Of a stretch of 64,000 bases of DNA, positions 15,605 through 23,524 are shown piece by piece. A model generated the notes under the pieces. The model ran no database searches and was not told the DNA's origin. It saw only the letters and a program-made list of their open reading frames with translations. Position 1 is the stretch's first letter; each line of letters begins with the position of its first letter. The position numbers and the translations under genes were made by a program. The stretch comes from Cellulophaga sp. L1A9 (GTDB taxonomy: Bacteria; Bacteroidota; Bacteroidia; Flavobacteriales; Flavobacteriaceae), in the NCBI RefSeq assembly GCF_009797025.1, contig NZ_CP047027.1, forward strand, positions 3,658,001 through 3,722,000, in the 5' to 3' direction.

Positions 15605-15634
15605 TTACATATTTGGTAATATATTTACATATTT
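15605..15634. promoter_or_regulatory. Direct repeats upstream of higB
   Basis: TTACATATTT occurs at 15605-15614 and again at 15625-15634, exactly 20 bp (two helical turns) apart, 43-72 bases upstream of the higB start. Helical phasing and position fit an operator for the HigA antitoxin, though no binding is shown. Confidence 0.4.
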
Positions 15635-15640
15635 TGTTAT

Positions 15641-17926
15641 TTAAAGATTTATAAAGGAAATAGTTCTTCTGGAATAACCTAAGAGTTCTTGGTCATTTAT
15701 AATTTGGGTCTGCCATGCGGGGTTTGTATCGTGATGAAATTGATTTGCGTAATCCAGTAAAGAGCGAAGCTCTACACGTTTTTGCTCTGGAAATACCTGA
15801 TTCGGCGTGTTTTCTCTTTGTTGACACCTGCCAATAAAAGGACCAAGAAGTGAACCAGGGGGAAATATGTTTGGACAGGTTACCCGAACAAATGCCTCCA
15901 GCATCGGTCTTAAAGCAAATGCAATTTGACGTTCATTCTCATCATTGCCATTCTCGATAAAATCAGTAACAAGAGCGTAGTTTCGATCGTGTTCTGTAAT
16001 GCTATCGGCTCGTACATCCCAATTTGAAAGGGTTGAAGAGGATCCCGAACGAGTAATTTTCATCGAGGATGGCGGCATGTTTTGCGCTGCGGTCCATAAA
16101 TTACATAGAAAAGGTTTTGAGTGTGATAATACAATCACTTGTTCTACGATAGGTACAAGTTCTCTAATTTGTTGGATTGTGGTCAAAGTTCTATGGTCAT
16201 CAAGACTTGTCATTGGATCATCAATAATCACTATCAGACTTTCCCTTGAAGGATTCATTTCAATTGATGCAAAAAAGAATGCTAAGGCTAGTGCATTTCG
16301 ATCACCTGAACTAAGAGTTGTCTTAAAAGATGGTTCACTATCATTTGAGGTCGAAATAGGAACAGCAATATTCTCAATGAGCACATTGTAATTACAGCTA
16401 GAACCACCACGGTTGTTTACGGAACTTACATTATCAAGCCGATAACCTGCGTTAAATCTACCTAAGTACCTGTTGATTGCCTCCTGATATTGTGGAAATA
16501 CCCTATTTCTATAATCATCCAAGGCTGCCCGTGCTTCTGTACGCTCAATTTCCGTGGCGTTTTTAAGTGTGATTTCCGAAGTATAATTGTCACAAAGTAA
16601 TATTATGTCCTCGGTATATCTTGATTTGATAGCTCTTAAACGATTTAAATCAGCTTCCAAAGTTGAAATGTTCGAAGCAGCTGAACTTTCTTTAATGCGC
16701 TGTACCTCTTGGTTTGCTTCTTGAAAAATTGTGTTTAGTGCGGATAAGGCATTTCTCCTCAAATTATATTGGCTGATAATTTCTTCAGTTTCCGTGTCAA
16801 TCCGTATAATTTCTAAGGGAGATTCCATTTTGGAATTTAGCAATGACTGAAACGCCTCGAAAGAGGAACGCCATGATTGCGTAATAGCCGCCGTATCAAT
16901 ATTTAGTTCTGGAACTTGAATAAATTCTGCCCAAAATTGTCTATCATCAGAAAGCCTCCTTACATTTCTTTCAAAGGCGGTCAAAACTTCAGTTCGATGG
17001 TTTGTTCTTAAATTGGCCAGCGCACTCGCAACTTCCTCCTTCAAGGCAAGATATTCTTGATTAAAAAATGATTGGTAAAGGCTTATTATTTGGGAATTGT
17101 TCAAATCTTGCTGGCAAAAAGGGCAATCTTCCAACTCTCCATCATTCACCATATTCACTCCATCTCCAACCCAACTTTCACTTCCTTCGCCTAGTGCATC
17201 AATATGATTTTGAACTTGTTCCAATGCAGTTGCTTCAATATCTGGCAAGACCCTTGAGAGCAATATGCCTAGCGTCTCCATCTCGAAATTAGGTATGGCT
17301 AAAGGAACAAATTCATTTCTTTGAGCGATTGCTGCAGCCTTTCTACCGGCAGATAGTGCTCTCTCAGTTTCTTCTATATCGCTGTCAATAGAATCAGAAT
17401 TTTGCAACGCACAAAATTGATCTACTGAAAGACCATAACGCATTTGGGAAGTAATCTGAGCACCTCTTTCTCGCAAAACTTGATTGTGCCGTTCAATTCG
17501 GCTTACTATACTTTGCAGACGGGCATTTAAAGCAACTCCCTCCGCCCCAATAATAAGTTCGTGTAAATTTTGTCTGTGACCGGTTTCAACATTTGTCCCC
17601 GCATAGATATTATCCGTGACAAAATGGTCGTCGAAAACCAATATATTGAATAAAGTTTCGTTCCAAGAACCATCTTGGAAAACAGCACGACTTGAGTTAC
17701 TATCTGTGATAACAACGTGGGGTTCACCTTGCCCGCCTAATCTTTTACGCTGTATAATTGGCAATGAATCTTGGCTACCCAAGGAACGAAGTATAGAAGC
17801 TAAAGTTGTTTTACCTCTACCATTCTCCGCATAGATCAAAGCAAGCTCTTGAAGATTAAGTTGAGAACCAGAATCTACTGAACTGAATTTGCCAATGTTT
17901 CTTATTAAGTTAATATTATCTAACAT
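15641..17926 (-). CDS. RloC/PrrC-like ABC ATPase with zinc-hook and putative anticodon-nuclease domain
   Basis: A 761-residue AAA_13-type protein. Walker A is YAENGRGKTT (32-41). Long coiled-coil arms meet at CPFC (268-271), a CxxC zinc hook. The ABC signature is LSSGD (538-542), Walker B VIIDDP (566-571), and the switch His is in VLSHSKPF (602). The C-terminal ~110 residues carry R673-x3-E677 in RPMLEAFVR and a His pair in NQFHHDTNP (731-732), the R-E-H arrangement known for PrrC/RloC anticodon nucleases. Such proteins cleave a host tRNA when DNA damage or phage attack is sensed. No hsdMSR genes are adjacent, which fits RloC better than PrrC. It stands between higBA and the mobilization genes. 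The tRNA target cannot be read from sequence. Confidence 0.75.
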   Translation of the reverse strand: MLDNINLIRNIGKFSSVDSGSQLNLQELALIYAENGRGKTTLASILRSLGSQDSLPIIQRKRLGGQGEPHVVITDSNSSRAVFQDGSWNETLFNILVFDDHFVTDNIYAGTNVETGHRQNLHELIIGAEGVALNARLQSIVSRIERHNQVLRERGAQITSQMRYGLSVDQFCALQNSDSIDSDIEETERALSAGRKAAAIAQRNEFVPLAIPNFEMETLGILLSRVLPDIEATALEQVQNHIDALGEGSESWVGDGVNMVNDGELEDCPFCQQDLNNSQIISLYQSFFNQEYLALKEEVASALANLRTNHRTEVLTAFERNVRRLSDDRQFWAEFIQVPELNIDTAAITQSWRSSFEAFQSLLNSKMESPLEIIRIDTETEEIISQYNLRRNALSALNTIFQEANQEVQRIKESSAASNISTLEADLNRLRAIKSRYTEDIILLCDNYTSEITLKNATEIERTEARAALDDYRNRVFPQYQEAINRYLGRFNAGYRLDNVSSVNNRGGSSCNYNVLIENIAVPISTSNDSEPSFKTTLSSGDRNALALAFFFASIEMNPSRESLIVIIDDPMTSLDDHRTLTTIQQIRELVPIVEQVIVLSHSKPFLCNLWTAAQNMPPSSMKITRSGSSSTLSNWDVRADSITEHDRNYALVTDFIENGNDENERQIAFALRPMLEAFVRVTCPNIFPPGSLLGPFIGRCQQRENTPNQVFPEQKRVELRSLLDYANQFHHDTNPAWQTQIINDQELLGYSRRTISFINL

Positions 17927-18139
17927 TTCATTTCTCTTTTATGAAAATTGAGGGGTATTACTAATAAATTGGGAAAAAATGGTTGTGGAAGAATGCGGCC
18001 TCGCAAAGTTAAAATTTCTTCTAACAAATGAAGGAAGAAACTCCCCAAATCTTACCCAAATACTTTGCGCGTGGATCCTGTCCGGTTTTTGTAGTGTTCC
18101 GGCAGATAAACGTTAAGCAAAAACCGAATAGGGCGCATC

Positions 18140-18595
18140 TTACTTTTTGCTTTTGGGTTCGCGCCATTCTTGATAGAGTTCACTTGCCGCTGGGCTGTCC
18201 TCGAAGAAAATCCTAAAATGCGCAACTGCTTTTTCTTCGCCTTGCTCGAAGGCTTCCTGCTTTAATTCAGAAATTTGAGATACTTTATAAACTGAAAACC
18301 CCAATACCAAAACAATGCAAACCAACAGCCCCCAGAATAATTTTATCGCCCACTTTGGAAACGTGATGGATTTTTTAATGTAGTAGACCACATTGGCCAT
18401 CAGCTTATGTTGGTCTTCAACCGCTTTCTTTTGATGGTCGTTGTATCGCTTTAAGATAAAATCGATATCTGAAATATCGGCTTGTACTTTAAAGGTCATT
18501 AAAAATTTTTTTAATTCTTCCATTCGGTTAACCGAGTTTTCGAAGCCTTTGATTTCTTCCGTCAACAACTCTGCTATTTCATCCAATTTTGCCAT
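18140..18595 (-). CDS. Membrane-anchored coiled-coil protein of the mobilization region (DUF6730-like)
   Basis: A 151-residue protein starting AKLDEIAELLTEEI. Residues 1-80 are charged and helical (coiled-coil), about 86-106 are one membrane span (LFWGLLVCIVLVLGFSVY), and the tail is charged. I recall the same N-terminus in Bacteroidetes proteins placed next to relaxases (DUF6730), but this is from memory. The start is 4 bases after the relaxase stop, so it is co-transcribed. A role tethering the relaxosome to the membrane is only an inference from position and topology. Confidence 0.6.
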   Translation of the reverse strand: MAKLDEIAELLTEEIKGFENSVNRMEELKKFLMTFKVQADISDIDFILKRYNDHQKKAVEDQHKLMANVVYYIKKSITFPKWAIKLFWGLLVCIVLVLGFSVYKVSQISELKQEAFEQGEEKAVAHFRIFFEDSPAASELYQEWREPKSKK

Positions 18596-18599
18596 AATC

Positions 18600-19469
18600 T
18601 TATATTTCCATTGCTAAACCAATTGTCTTCTTAATTGCTATTTTGATAAACCTTTTAGAAATTGTGGCTGCGATATTGGGCGATATACCAACAGTCTTGC
18701 CCATTAATTCTAACGTATTGTCCTTCACTATTTTTTGAGAAGCAGTTTTATCAAAACCAATTCGCTCTGCGATTCTTGACATTGACATGGAGCGGTGTAC
18801 TTCACTTCCCTTTAGATTTTGACCTTTGTATGCAAAGCGAAAGCCCTGCAACCGATTTGATTTGTTGATGCTTGGAATAACTTCCACATTTCTTTGTTTC
18901 ATGTATTTGATATACTGGTCAAAATCTTTGGGTTTCATTTCGGTTAGAACCTTTTCGTGAACTTGTTTTATTTCTTGTCGTACACCTTGAATTTCATTCA
19001 ACCTTTCTTGCTGTACCTCTCGAACTGTGGTCAATCCCATTTGCTGTGCCACTTTTTCCGCTGCCTGTTGACTTCTTTTACCAATAAAGTTGTCTTTGTA
19101 CGCCTTGCCATCAAAACCAATACGATTCACATATAAATGAATGTGCAAATGATTTTTATCCCGATGTACAAATGCAATCGCTTGTCGTTCTTGTAATTTC
19201 ATTTCTTGTACAAATCGTTGTGTGATTTCTTTAAGTTGTTTGTCCTTCAATTCTTGTCCGTCTTTTATGGTGGGACTCAGCACAAAACTCATGGTGTTCT
19301 TTTTGCATCGCTGGTTTTGCGATTGTATAATTTTAAACTCTTGAGTAATCTCTTTAGGGTTGTCGCCCGCCAAATGTTCTCGATAGACAACTTTGGCTTC
19401 TTTTTCCTCATCCCAACCATAACTCATGGAAGCACCTGTGTGCGATATAGATTTTCCCATTCCTATCAT
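18600..19469 (-). CDS. Relaxase / mobilization nuclease
   Basis: A 289-residue protein of the relaxase/mobilization nuclease family (PF03432 type). The diagnostic metal-binding motif is HLHIHLYVNRI (about 126-136, HxH), preceded by AIAFVHRDKNH. The N-terminus GKSISHTGASMSYGW holds a Tyr that could be the nicking residue. Relaxases nick oriT and pilot the strand during conjugation. The start overlaps the mobC stop by four bases (ATGA type), so the two are coupled. There is no type IV secretion gene in the window: the element would be mobilizable but not self-transmissible. Confidence 0.88.
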   Translation of the reverse strand: MIGMGKSISHTGASMSYGWDEEKEAKVVYREHLAGDNPKEITQEFKIIQSQNQRCKKNTMSFVLSPTIKDGQELKDKQLKEITQRFVQEMKLQERQAIAFVHRDKNHLHIHLYVNRIGFDGKAYKDNFIGKRSQQAAEKVAQQMGLTTVREVQQERLNEIQGVRQEIKQVHEKVLTEMKPKDFDQYIKYMKQRNVEVIPSINKSNRLQGFRFAYKGQNLKGSEVHRSMSMSRIAERIGFDKTASQKIVKDNTLELMGKTVGISPNIAATISKRFIKIAIKKTIGLAMEI

Positions 19470-19762
19470 TTCTTAAAATTGTAAAGATGTTTCCGTATTT
19501 CATTAGCCAACTGTACCACTTCTTCTGATAATTTTGGATTCCGTTTTTTATACATATTTCCGATGCGTTTAAAATTGACCTGATACTGAACCAATAATTT
19601 GTATACATTGATTTGTTCATCAGAAAACCGTTCAACAATCCTAAGGTCAAAAGCGGCACGACGACAGTACTCACTTATGGAAAGTCCACTCTTTTTCGCC
19701 TTTATTTTTAAGAGCTTCTTTTCATAAATAGAACACCGAAATTGTACAAACTCCTTTTTCAT
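19466..19762 (-). CDS. mobC: MobC-like relaxosome accessory protein
   Basis: A 98-residue protein. The N-terminus (KKEFVQFRCSIYEKKLLKIKAKKSGLS) is a ribbon-helix-helix-like DNA-binding segment, followed by SEYCRRAA and the MobC signature region (YQVNFKRIGNMYKK, then LANEIRKHLYN). MobC proteins help the relaxase open and hold oriT. It is the first gene of the mob operon, with a candidate oriT hairpin 104 bases upstream and a 4-base overlap with the relaxase gene. Confidence 0.85.
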   Translation of the reverse strand: MKKEFVQFRCSIYEKKLLKIKAKKSGLSISEYCRRAAFDLRIVERFSDEQINVYKLLVQYQVNFKRIGNMYKKRNPKLSEEVVQLANEIRKHLYNFKK

Positions 19763-19841
19763 TTTAGATTTTTCGTATCTATATTCCTTATGTTACCTTT
19801 TACTAAATCACATATCCGAAACTCAATTACTAGTTCCTATC

Positions 19842-19896
19842 CTTTTGCGACCTTCGGGAGCAAAAGCAAGATTTGTCATGACAATGACACATCTTG
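19842..19896. other. Candidate oriT: two adjacent inverted repeats upstream of mobC
   Basis: The first hairpin is CTTTTGC (19842-19848) with GCAAAAG (19860-19866). Starting on the next base, CAAGATTTGTCAT (19867-19879) pairs with ATGACACATCTTG (19884-19896), 12 of 13 positions, around GACA. Two abutting hairpins just upstream of mobC-relaxase are a common oriT layout. No nick site can be assigned. Confidence 0.55.
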
Positions 19897-20038
19897 AATT
19901 CTCACTCAGATGTAATTATTAGTACTGTTTTTATTTTTCTTCCTTCTCCCTAGCCATAAAAATTTAATCATGTATTATCATCAAAATATTTAAGAGAGAA
20001 AGAGTATTTAATGATGATTTAAAAAATTATTTACTAAT

Positions 20039-20326
20039 CTAAACCTGTCTATTTTTAAAGGTGTATTCCAACGCTTCATTCTCAATTTCAGCTTTTGATT
20101 TTCTACGGTTTTGCAGCAACCAAATATTAAGCTTGGCCTTCTCAAAAAACAACATTTTGCCGTTTGGTTTAGAGTGCGGGATTTCCTTTGCTGCGGTTAA
20201 CTTATATAAGTAACTCCTTGATATTCCTGTGTATTCGCAAGCTTCCTCAAAAGTGAGCACTTCTTTATTTGCCACCAATAAACGTTCGATACGGTCGAGC
20301 CGTTCTTCTAATTCCAGATAGTCCAT
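20039..20326 (-). CDS. HTH DNA-binding protein, excisionase-like
   Basis: A 95-residue protein. Residues 1-20 are a short coiled helix (LELEERLDRIERLL). Residues about 24-75 form an HTH_17/MerR-like winged helix (LTFEEACEYTGISRSYLYKL, then PHSKPNGKMLFFEKAKLNIWL). In Bacteroidetes mobile elements such proteins act as excisionase or as regulators of excision and mobilization genes. It sits alone upstream of the mob operon, 276 bases from mobC, consistent with that role. Confidence 0.75.
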   Translation of the reverse strand: MDYLELEERLDRIERLLVANKEVLTFEEACEYTGISRSYLYKLTAAKEIPHSKPNGKMLFFEKAKLNIWLLQNRRKSKAEIENEALEYTFKNRQV

Positions 20327-20472
20327 TTCTTTCTAATTTTGGATTAAACAATGGACAAAAGCTTTTGTTCTTATTAATTGAATTCTGGTGCTAAACTACT
20401 ATAGGAAGTAAAGGGAAACGTGTGCAATTCATGCAATGCACACGGAATCAGGAAAAATGCAAGCAAACGAAG

Positions 20473-21186
20473 CTAAAGGCGAGAAAAGATGGTTTTGAGT
20501 TCTTCACTTTTCTTAGAAATCGGAGTTCTCGATTTGGCATCTTTTACCGTAGCGTATTTGTATGGTTTGCCATCTTCCCTGCGGATAGTGTCTGATCTTT
20601 TGAAAAAGTCGATTACGCTCATTGTATTTTTCGGGAAGCCAACTTTAAACAATTCGTAGAACTCACGACAGCTTGGAGCATCTAGCTTGAAATGTATTTT
20701 AGATTTATGGGTATACCAATCCTCCTTAAAAACCGTGATAAAATCATCTTTATCCGTTCGCTCTATGAGTATCATATCATAGTTAACCAATCCACGATAA
20801 AGTTCTTTCAGTTGGTCATTTGTGGCTAGGAGGCTAAAATTATTTTTCTTCTTAAGTTTTTCTTGAATTTTTGGGATAAACACATTTTTAAACCTTTTAG
20901 ACCAAGTTATCTGGCTCATTGCAATACCACCCATAAACATTAGGCAATTGGCATAAAAGAAAAACCCTCGCAACGGTTCCAAATATTCTAGTATAGACGA
21001 ATAACTTGAATGCATTAAAAGGAGTCCAATACCATAAAAAACCAATCTTGGTTTTTCAATGTATTTATCATATTGTGAAGATTCATTGAACATAAAACGA
21101 GCAAAGAACCCTACATACGGAATTAACAATCGCACATAAACATATGCGAAAGATGCCAATAACAGATATTTAATTAAATCAGGCAT
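20473..21186 (-). CDS. Hypothetical membrane protein of the mobile island
   Basis: A 237-residue protein with hydrophobic segments at about 5-28 (KYLLLASFAYVYVRLLIPYV), 48-60 and 72-90 (FFFYANCLMFMGGIAMS), then a soluble C-terminal half with LKELYRGLVNYDMILIERTD and a basic tail. I do not recognise it. Its place between the excisionase-like gene and a GC-rich non-coding block, inside the mobile segment, suggests a maintenance or transfer role, but nothing in the sequence states one. Confidence 0.65.
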   Translation of the reverse strand: MPDLIKYLLLASFAYVYVRLLIPYVGFFARFMFNESSQYDKYIEKPRLVFYGIGLLLMHSSYSSILEYLEPLRGFFFYANCLMFMGGIAMSQITWSKRFKNVFIPKIQEKLKKKNNFSLLATNDQLKELYRGLVNYDMILIERTDKDDFITVFKEDWYTHKSKIHFKLDAPSCREFYELFKVGFPKNTMSVIDFFKRSDTIRREDGKPYKYATVKDAKSRTPISKKSEELKTIFSRL

Positions 21187-21329
21187 ACTTCTAAGTTACT
21201 ATTTTCTGTGTGTAATGAGGTGAATCGTGGATATACTGACAGGTTTTAGGGATAGAAGAGACGATAGATGAGTATTTATTACCGAGATATTTAAAAGTGA
21301 GGTATTGAAGACTACTTTAAAACACATTG

Positions 21330-21545
21330 AAAATTCGACATCATTTGAGAAAATTTTTGTGGGGAGGGGGAGGAAAGGTCAAGCGGCCTTTTAGCCGTTT
21401 GTGATTTCGCGCGGCTCAGAGGATGTCGGGGAAAACTGGAGCGGAAAGACTTCACTAGCGTACTGGCGTAGCGTGTGCGCTAGGGGAGGGTTGGAGAGGA
21501 AGGTTTGCCTGACTTCCGCAAGGGCTTGGTTTTAGAATTGGGATT
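21330..21545. other. GC-rich non-coding block with hairpins
   Basis: Between two genes, this ~215-bp block is strikingly richer in G and C than its surroundings (AT-rich DNA follows at 21545). Short stems include CGGC/GCCG (around 21382), CTAGCG with CGCTAG (21452-21483) and GGAAG/CTTCC (about 21499-21518). It has no plausible open frame. It could be a second transfer or replication origin, or a structured RNA. Confidence 0.4.
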
Positions 21546-21584
21546 TCACAATTAATTACATATGTTAATTATATAACAATTCTT

Positions 21585-21608
21585 TTAGTTCTCTAATAAA
21601 AGAACTAA
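21585..21608. promoter_or_regulatory. Operator 1 of the efflux regulator
   Basis: TTAGTTCT-N8-AGAACTAA, a perfect 24-bp dyad, 34 bases upstream of the regulator start at 21643. An identical dyad lies upstream of the tolC-like gene at 22123. Sharing by the regulator and its target operon is strong evidence for an autoregulated local circuit. Confidence 0.75.
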
Positions 21609-21642
21609 AGAAACCGTTATGTTTGTATCAGATTTAAATATC

Positions 21643-22101
21643 ATGGAAAACAAGCTAACATCAAAACAAAAAGAACTCATTGAAAGTTTCGGTGTTGTTC
21701 AAGAAGCAATGGGTCTTTCACCTGCTGCTGCTAGGGTAAATGCCCTTCTCACCGTTGCTGATGAAGTAGAACTTACTTTCGACCAGATAAAGGAAGGCGT
21801 ATCATTAAGCAAAAGTGCAACTAGTAACGCTATCAACAATTTATTATTATCAAAACGTATCGGCTACAAGACTAAACCAGGAGACAGAAAGCGCTATTTC
21901 CATTCAAAGTTGGGTCAATGGCAAAATTCGTTCATCGATAGTATGGAAGGGTTAAGTGGTTACAATCAAGTAATCAAAGAAATTTTAGAGAACAGAACTG
22001 ATAGCACGGAAGAATTTAATAATCAACTTAAAGACTTTACAGAGTTCATCGAGTACTATCAAAAGGAGAGTATCAAATTAATCAAGAACTGGAAAAATTA
22101 A
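21643..22101 (+). CDS. GbsR/MarR-type transcriptional regulator
   Basis: Start chosen at the ATG at 21643 (152 aa); an ATG at 21619 would add eight residues but leave less space to the operator. A winged helix spans about 25-90 (AAARVNALLTVADEVELT, then VSLSKSATSNAINNLL, RIGYKTKPGDRKRYF). The C-terminal half is helical and probably dimerises. GbsR/MarR regulators repress local operons and are released by a ligand. Two identical palindromes flank this gene, one before it and one before the efflux operon that starts 63 bases downstream, so repression of the pump and of itself is the likely function. Confidence 0.85.
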   Translation: MENKLTSKQKELIESFGVVQEAMGLSPAAARVNALLTVADEVELTFDQIKEGVSLSKSATSNAINNLLLSKRIGYKTKPGDRKRYFHSKLGQWQNSFIDSMEGLSGYNQVIKEILENRTDSTEEFNNQLKDFTEFIEYYQKESIKLIKNWKN

Positions 22102-22122
22102 AAAACTATTTTTTTATTAAAA

Positions 22123-22146
22123 TTAGTTCTTTTAATTCAGAACTAA
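22123..22146. promoter_or_regulatory. Operator 2, upstream of the efflux operon
   Basis: TTAGTTCT-N8-AGAACTAA, the same arms and spacing as the site at 21585 but a different central 8 bases, ending 18 bases before the tolC-like start codon. It probably binds the adjacent GbsR/MarR protein. Confidence 0.75.
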
Positions 22147-22164
22147 GTATAAATAACAAAACTA

Positions 22165-23502
22165 ATGAAACTAAAAATAACCATCATACTGTTTCTTGCC
22201 ACTTACATCTCAAGTGCGCAGACACAATTCGACTTTACGGTACAACAGGCCATAGCCTATGCTGTTGAGCATAATATAACATTATCGAAAACCAAAATTG
22301 ACCAAGACATCATTGCCGCACAAATTGCAGAAGTAAAAGGTAGAGCCTTACCGCAAATATCCGCTACTGGGGGATTTTCAGACAACTTTTCTTTGGCGGA
22401 ACAACAACTACCCGCTGAAGTATTTGGCGGAGAGCCAGGCACTACCATCGGTGTTGCTTTTGGTAATCGCTATAGCTTTTCAGGTGGTGCCCGTGTGGAG
22501 CAACAACTATTGAATTTTCAGTTGTTCAGTTCAATTCGTGCGGCCAAAGCTTTAGAAGAAATTCAGAACCTTACTGTTTTACAATCTACCCAAGATTTGA
22601 TTATCAATGTCATTCAAGTATATATCCAAATTCAAGTGACGACTAAACAAGTTGAACTTTTGGAAGAGAACTTTGAGCGTACCAACAATCTAATAGAACT
22701 GTCGGATGCCAAGTACAAGGAAGGTATCATCAAAAAATTGGATGTCAATCAACTGAAAGTAAATCGAAGTAACCTTCGCACTCAGATTGAAGATGCTGGA
22801 TATCAATTAGGCGAACAGAAAAGATTATTAAAACTCTATCTATACATTCCCATGGATGATGTTATCAATCTAACGGAGAGGTTAGAGGATAATGAGGCTT
22901 TTCCTTTACAAGACAGCTTGACGATAACATCCAATATTCAATATCAACAATTGAATAAGCAGGTCGCACTTTCGGTTATCGACCAAAAGGTGGAACGTGC
23001 CAATTACTTACCCAAGTTGAGCGCCTTCTTTAACTACAATTATCTAGGAAATACAAATGAGTTCACTTTTGAACAACCTTCTTACGTAGACCAATGGAAC
23101 GGTACATGGGGCCTTTCCGCATCGATGAACATTTTCGATGGATTTTCAAGAAGGAAACGTGTGGTACAAAAACAATTGGAAACCAAGAAACTGGAAGAAG
23201 ACCAAAAACTACTCAAAATAAACATAGAGAAAGACTATGAAGATGCCGTTCAGCAAATGCTTTTAAGTCAAAGTCAAATTGCCAGTCAAAAAGAAAACAT
23301 GGAACTCGCTCAGGAAAATTACGACGGTATTCAGACCTCCTACAATGAAGGCGTGGCTGATTTGACCGAACTACTTGACTCTGAATTTGCATTAAGACAA
23401 GCGCAATCGAATTACTTGAACGCCCTATTACAATCCAAAGTATCGGAACTCAGAATACTTAGAACAAGTGGGCAATTATCACAACTAATCGCAAGCAACT
23501 AA
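22165..23502 (+). CDS. TolC-family outer membrane efflux protein
   Basis: A 445-residue protein with a signal peptide ending about residue 19 (ISSAQTQ). Two TolC repeats follow, recognisable by AIAYAVEHNITLSKTK near the start, then FEQQ/FDGFSRRKRV in the middle (about 320-335) and NYDGIQTSYNEGVADLTELLDSE near 385-405. It would form the trimeric outer-membrane duct for the pump encoded downstream. It is the first gene of the operon, 22 bases before the MFP gene and 18 bases after operator 2. Confidence 0.93.
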   Translation: MKLKITIILFLATYISSAQTQFDFTVQQAIAYAVEHNITLSKTKIDQDIIAAQIAEVKGRALPQISATGGFSDNFSLAEQQLPAEVFGGEPGTTIGVAFGNRYSFSGGARVEQQLLNFQLFSSIRAAKALEEIQNLTVLQSTQDLIINVIQVYIQIQVTTKQVELLEENFERTNNLIELSDAKYKEGIIKKLDVNQLKVNRSNLRTQIEDAGYQLGEQKRLLKLYLYIPMDDVINLTERLEDNEAFPLQDSLTITSNIQYQQLNKQVALSVIDQKVERANYLPKLSAFFNYNYLGNTNEFTFEQPSYVDQWNGTWGLSASMNIFDGFSRRKRVVQKQLETKKLEEDQKLLKINIEKDYEDAVQQMLLSQSQIASQKENMELAQENYDGIQTSYNEGVADLTELLDSEFALRQAQSNYLNALLQSKVSELRILRTSGQLSQLIASN

Positions 23503-23524
23503 TAACAACAAACCTTTAATACAG

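Noticed and set aside
15999..16391. 130-codon plus-strand frame inside the RloC-like gene
   Set aside because: Shadow of the conserved Walker B/signature region on the minus strand. The protein sequence has no family resemblance.
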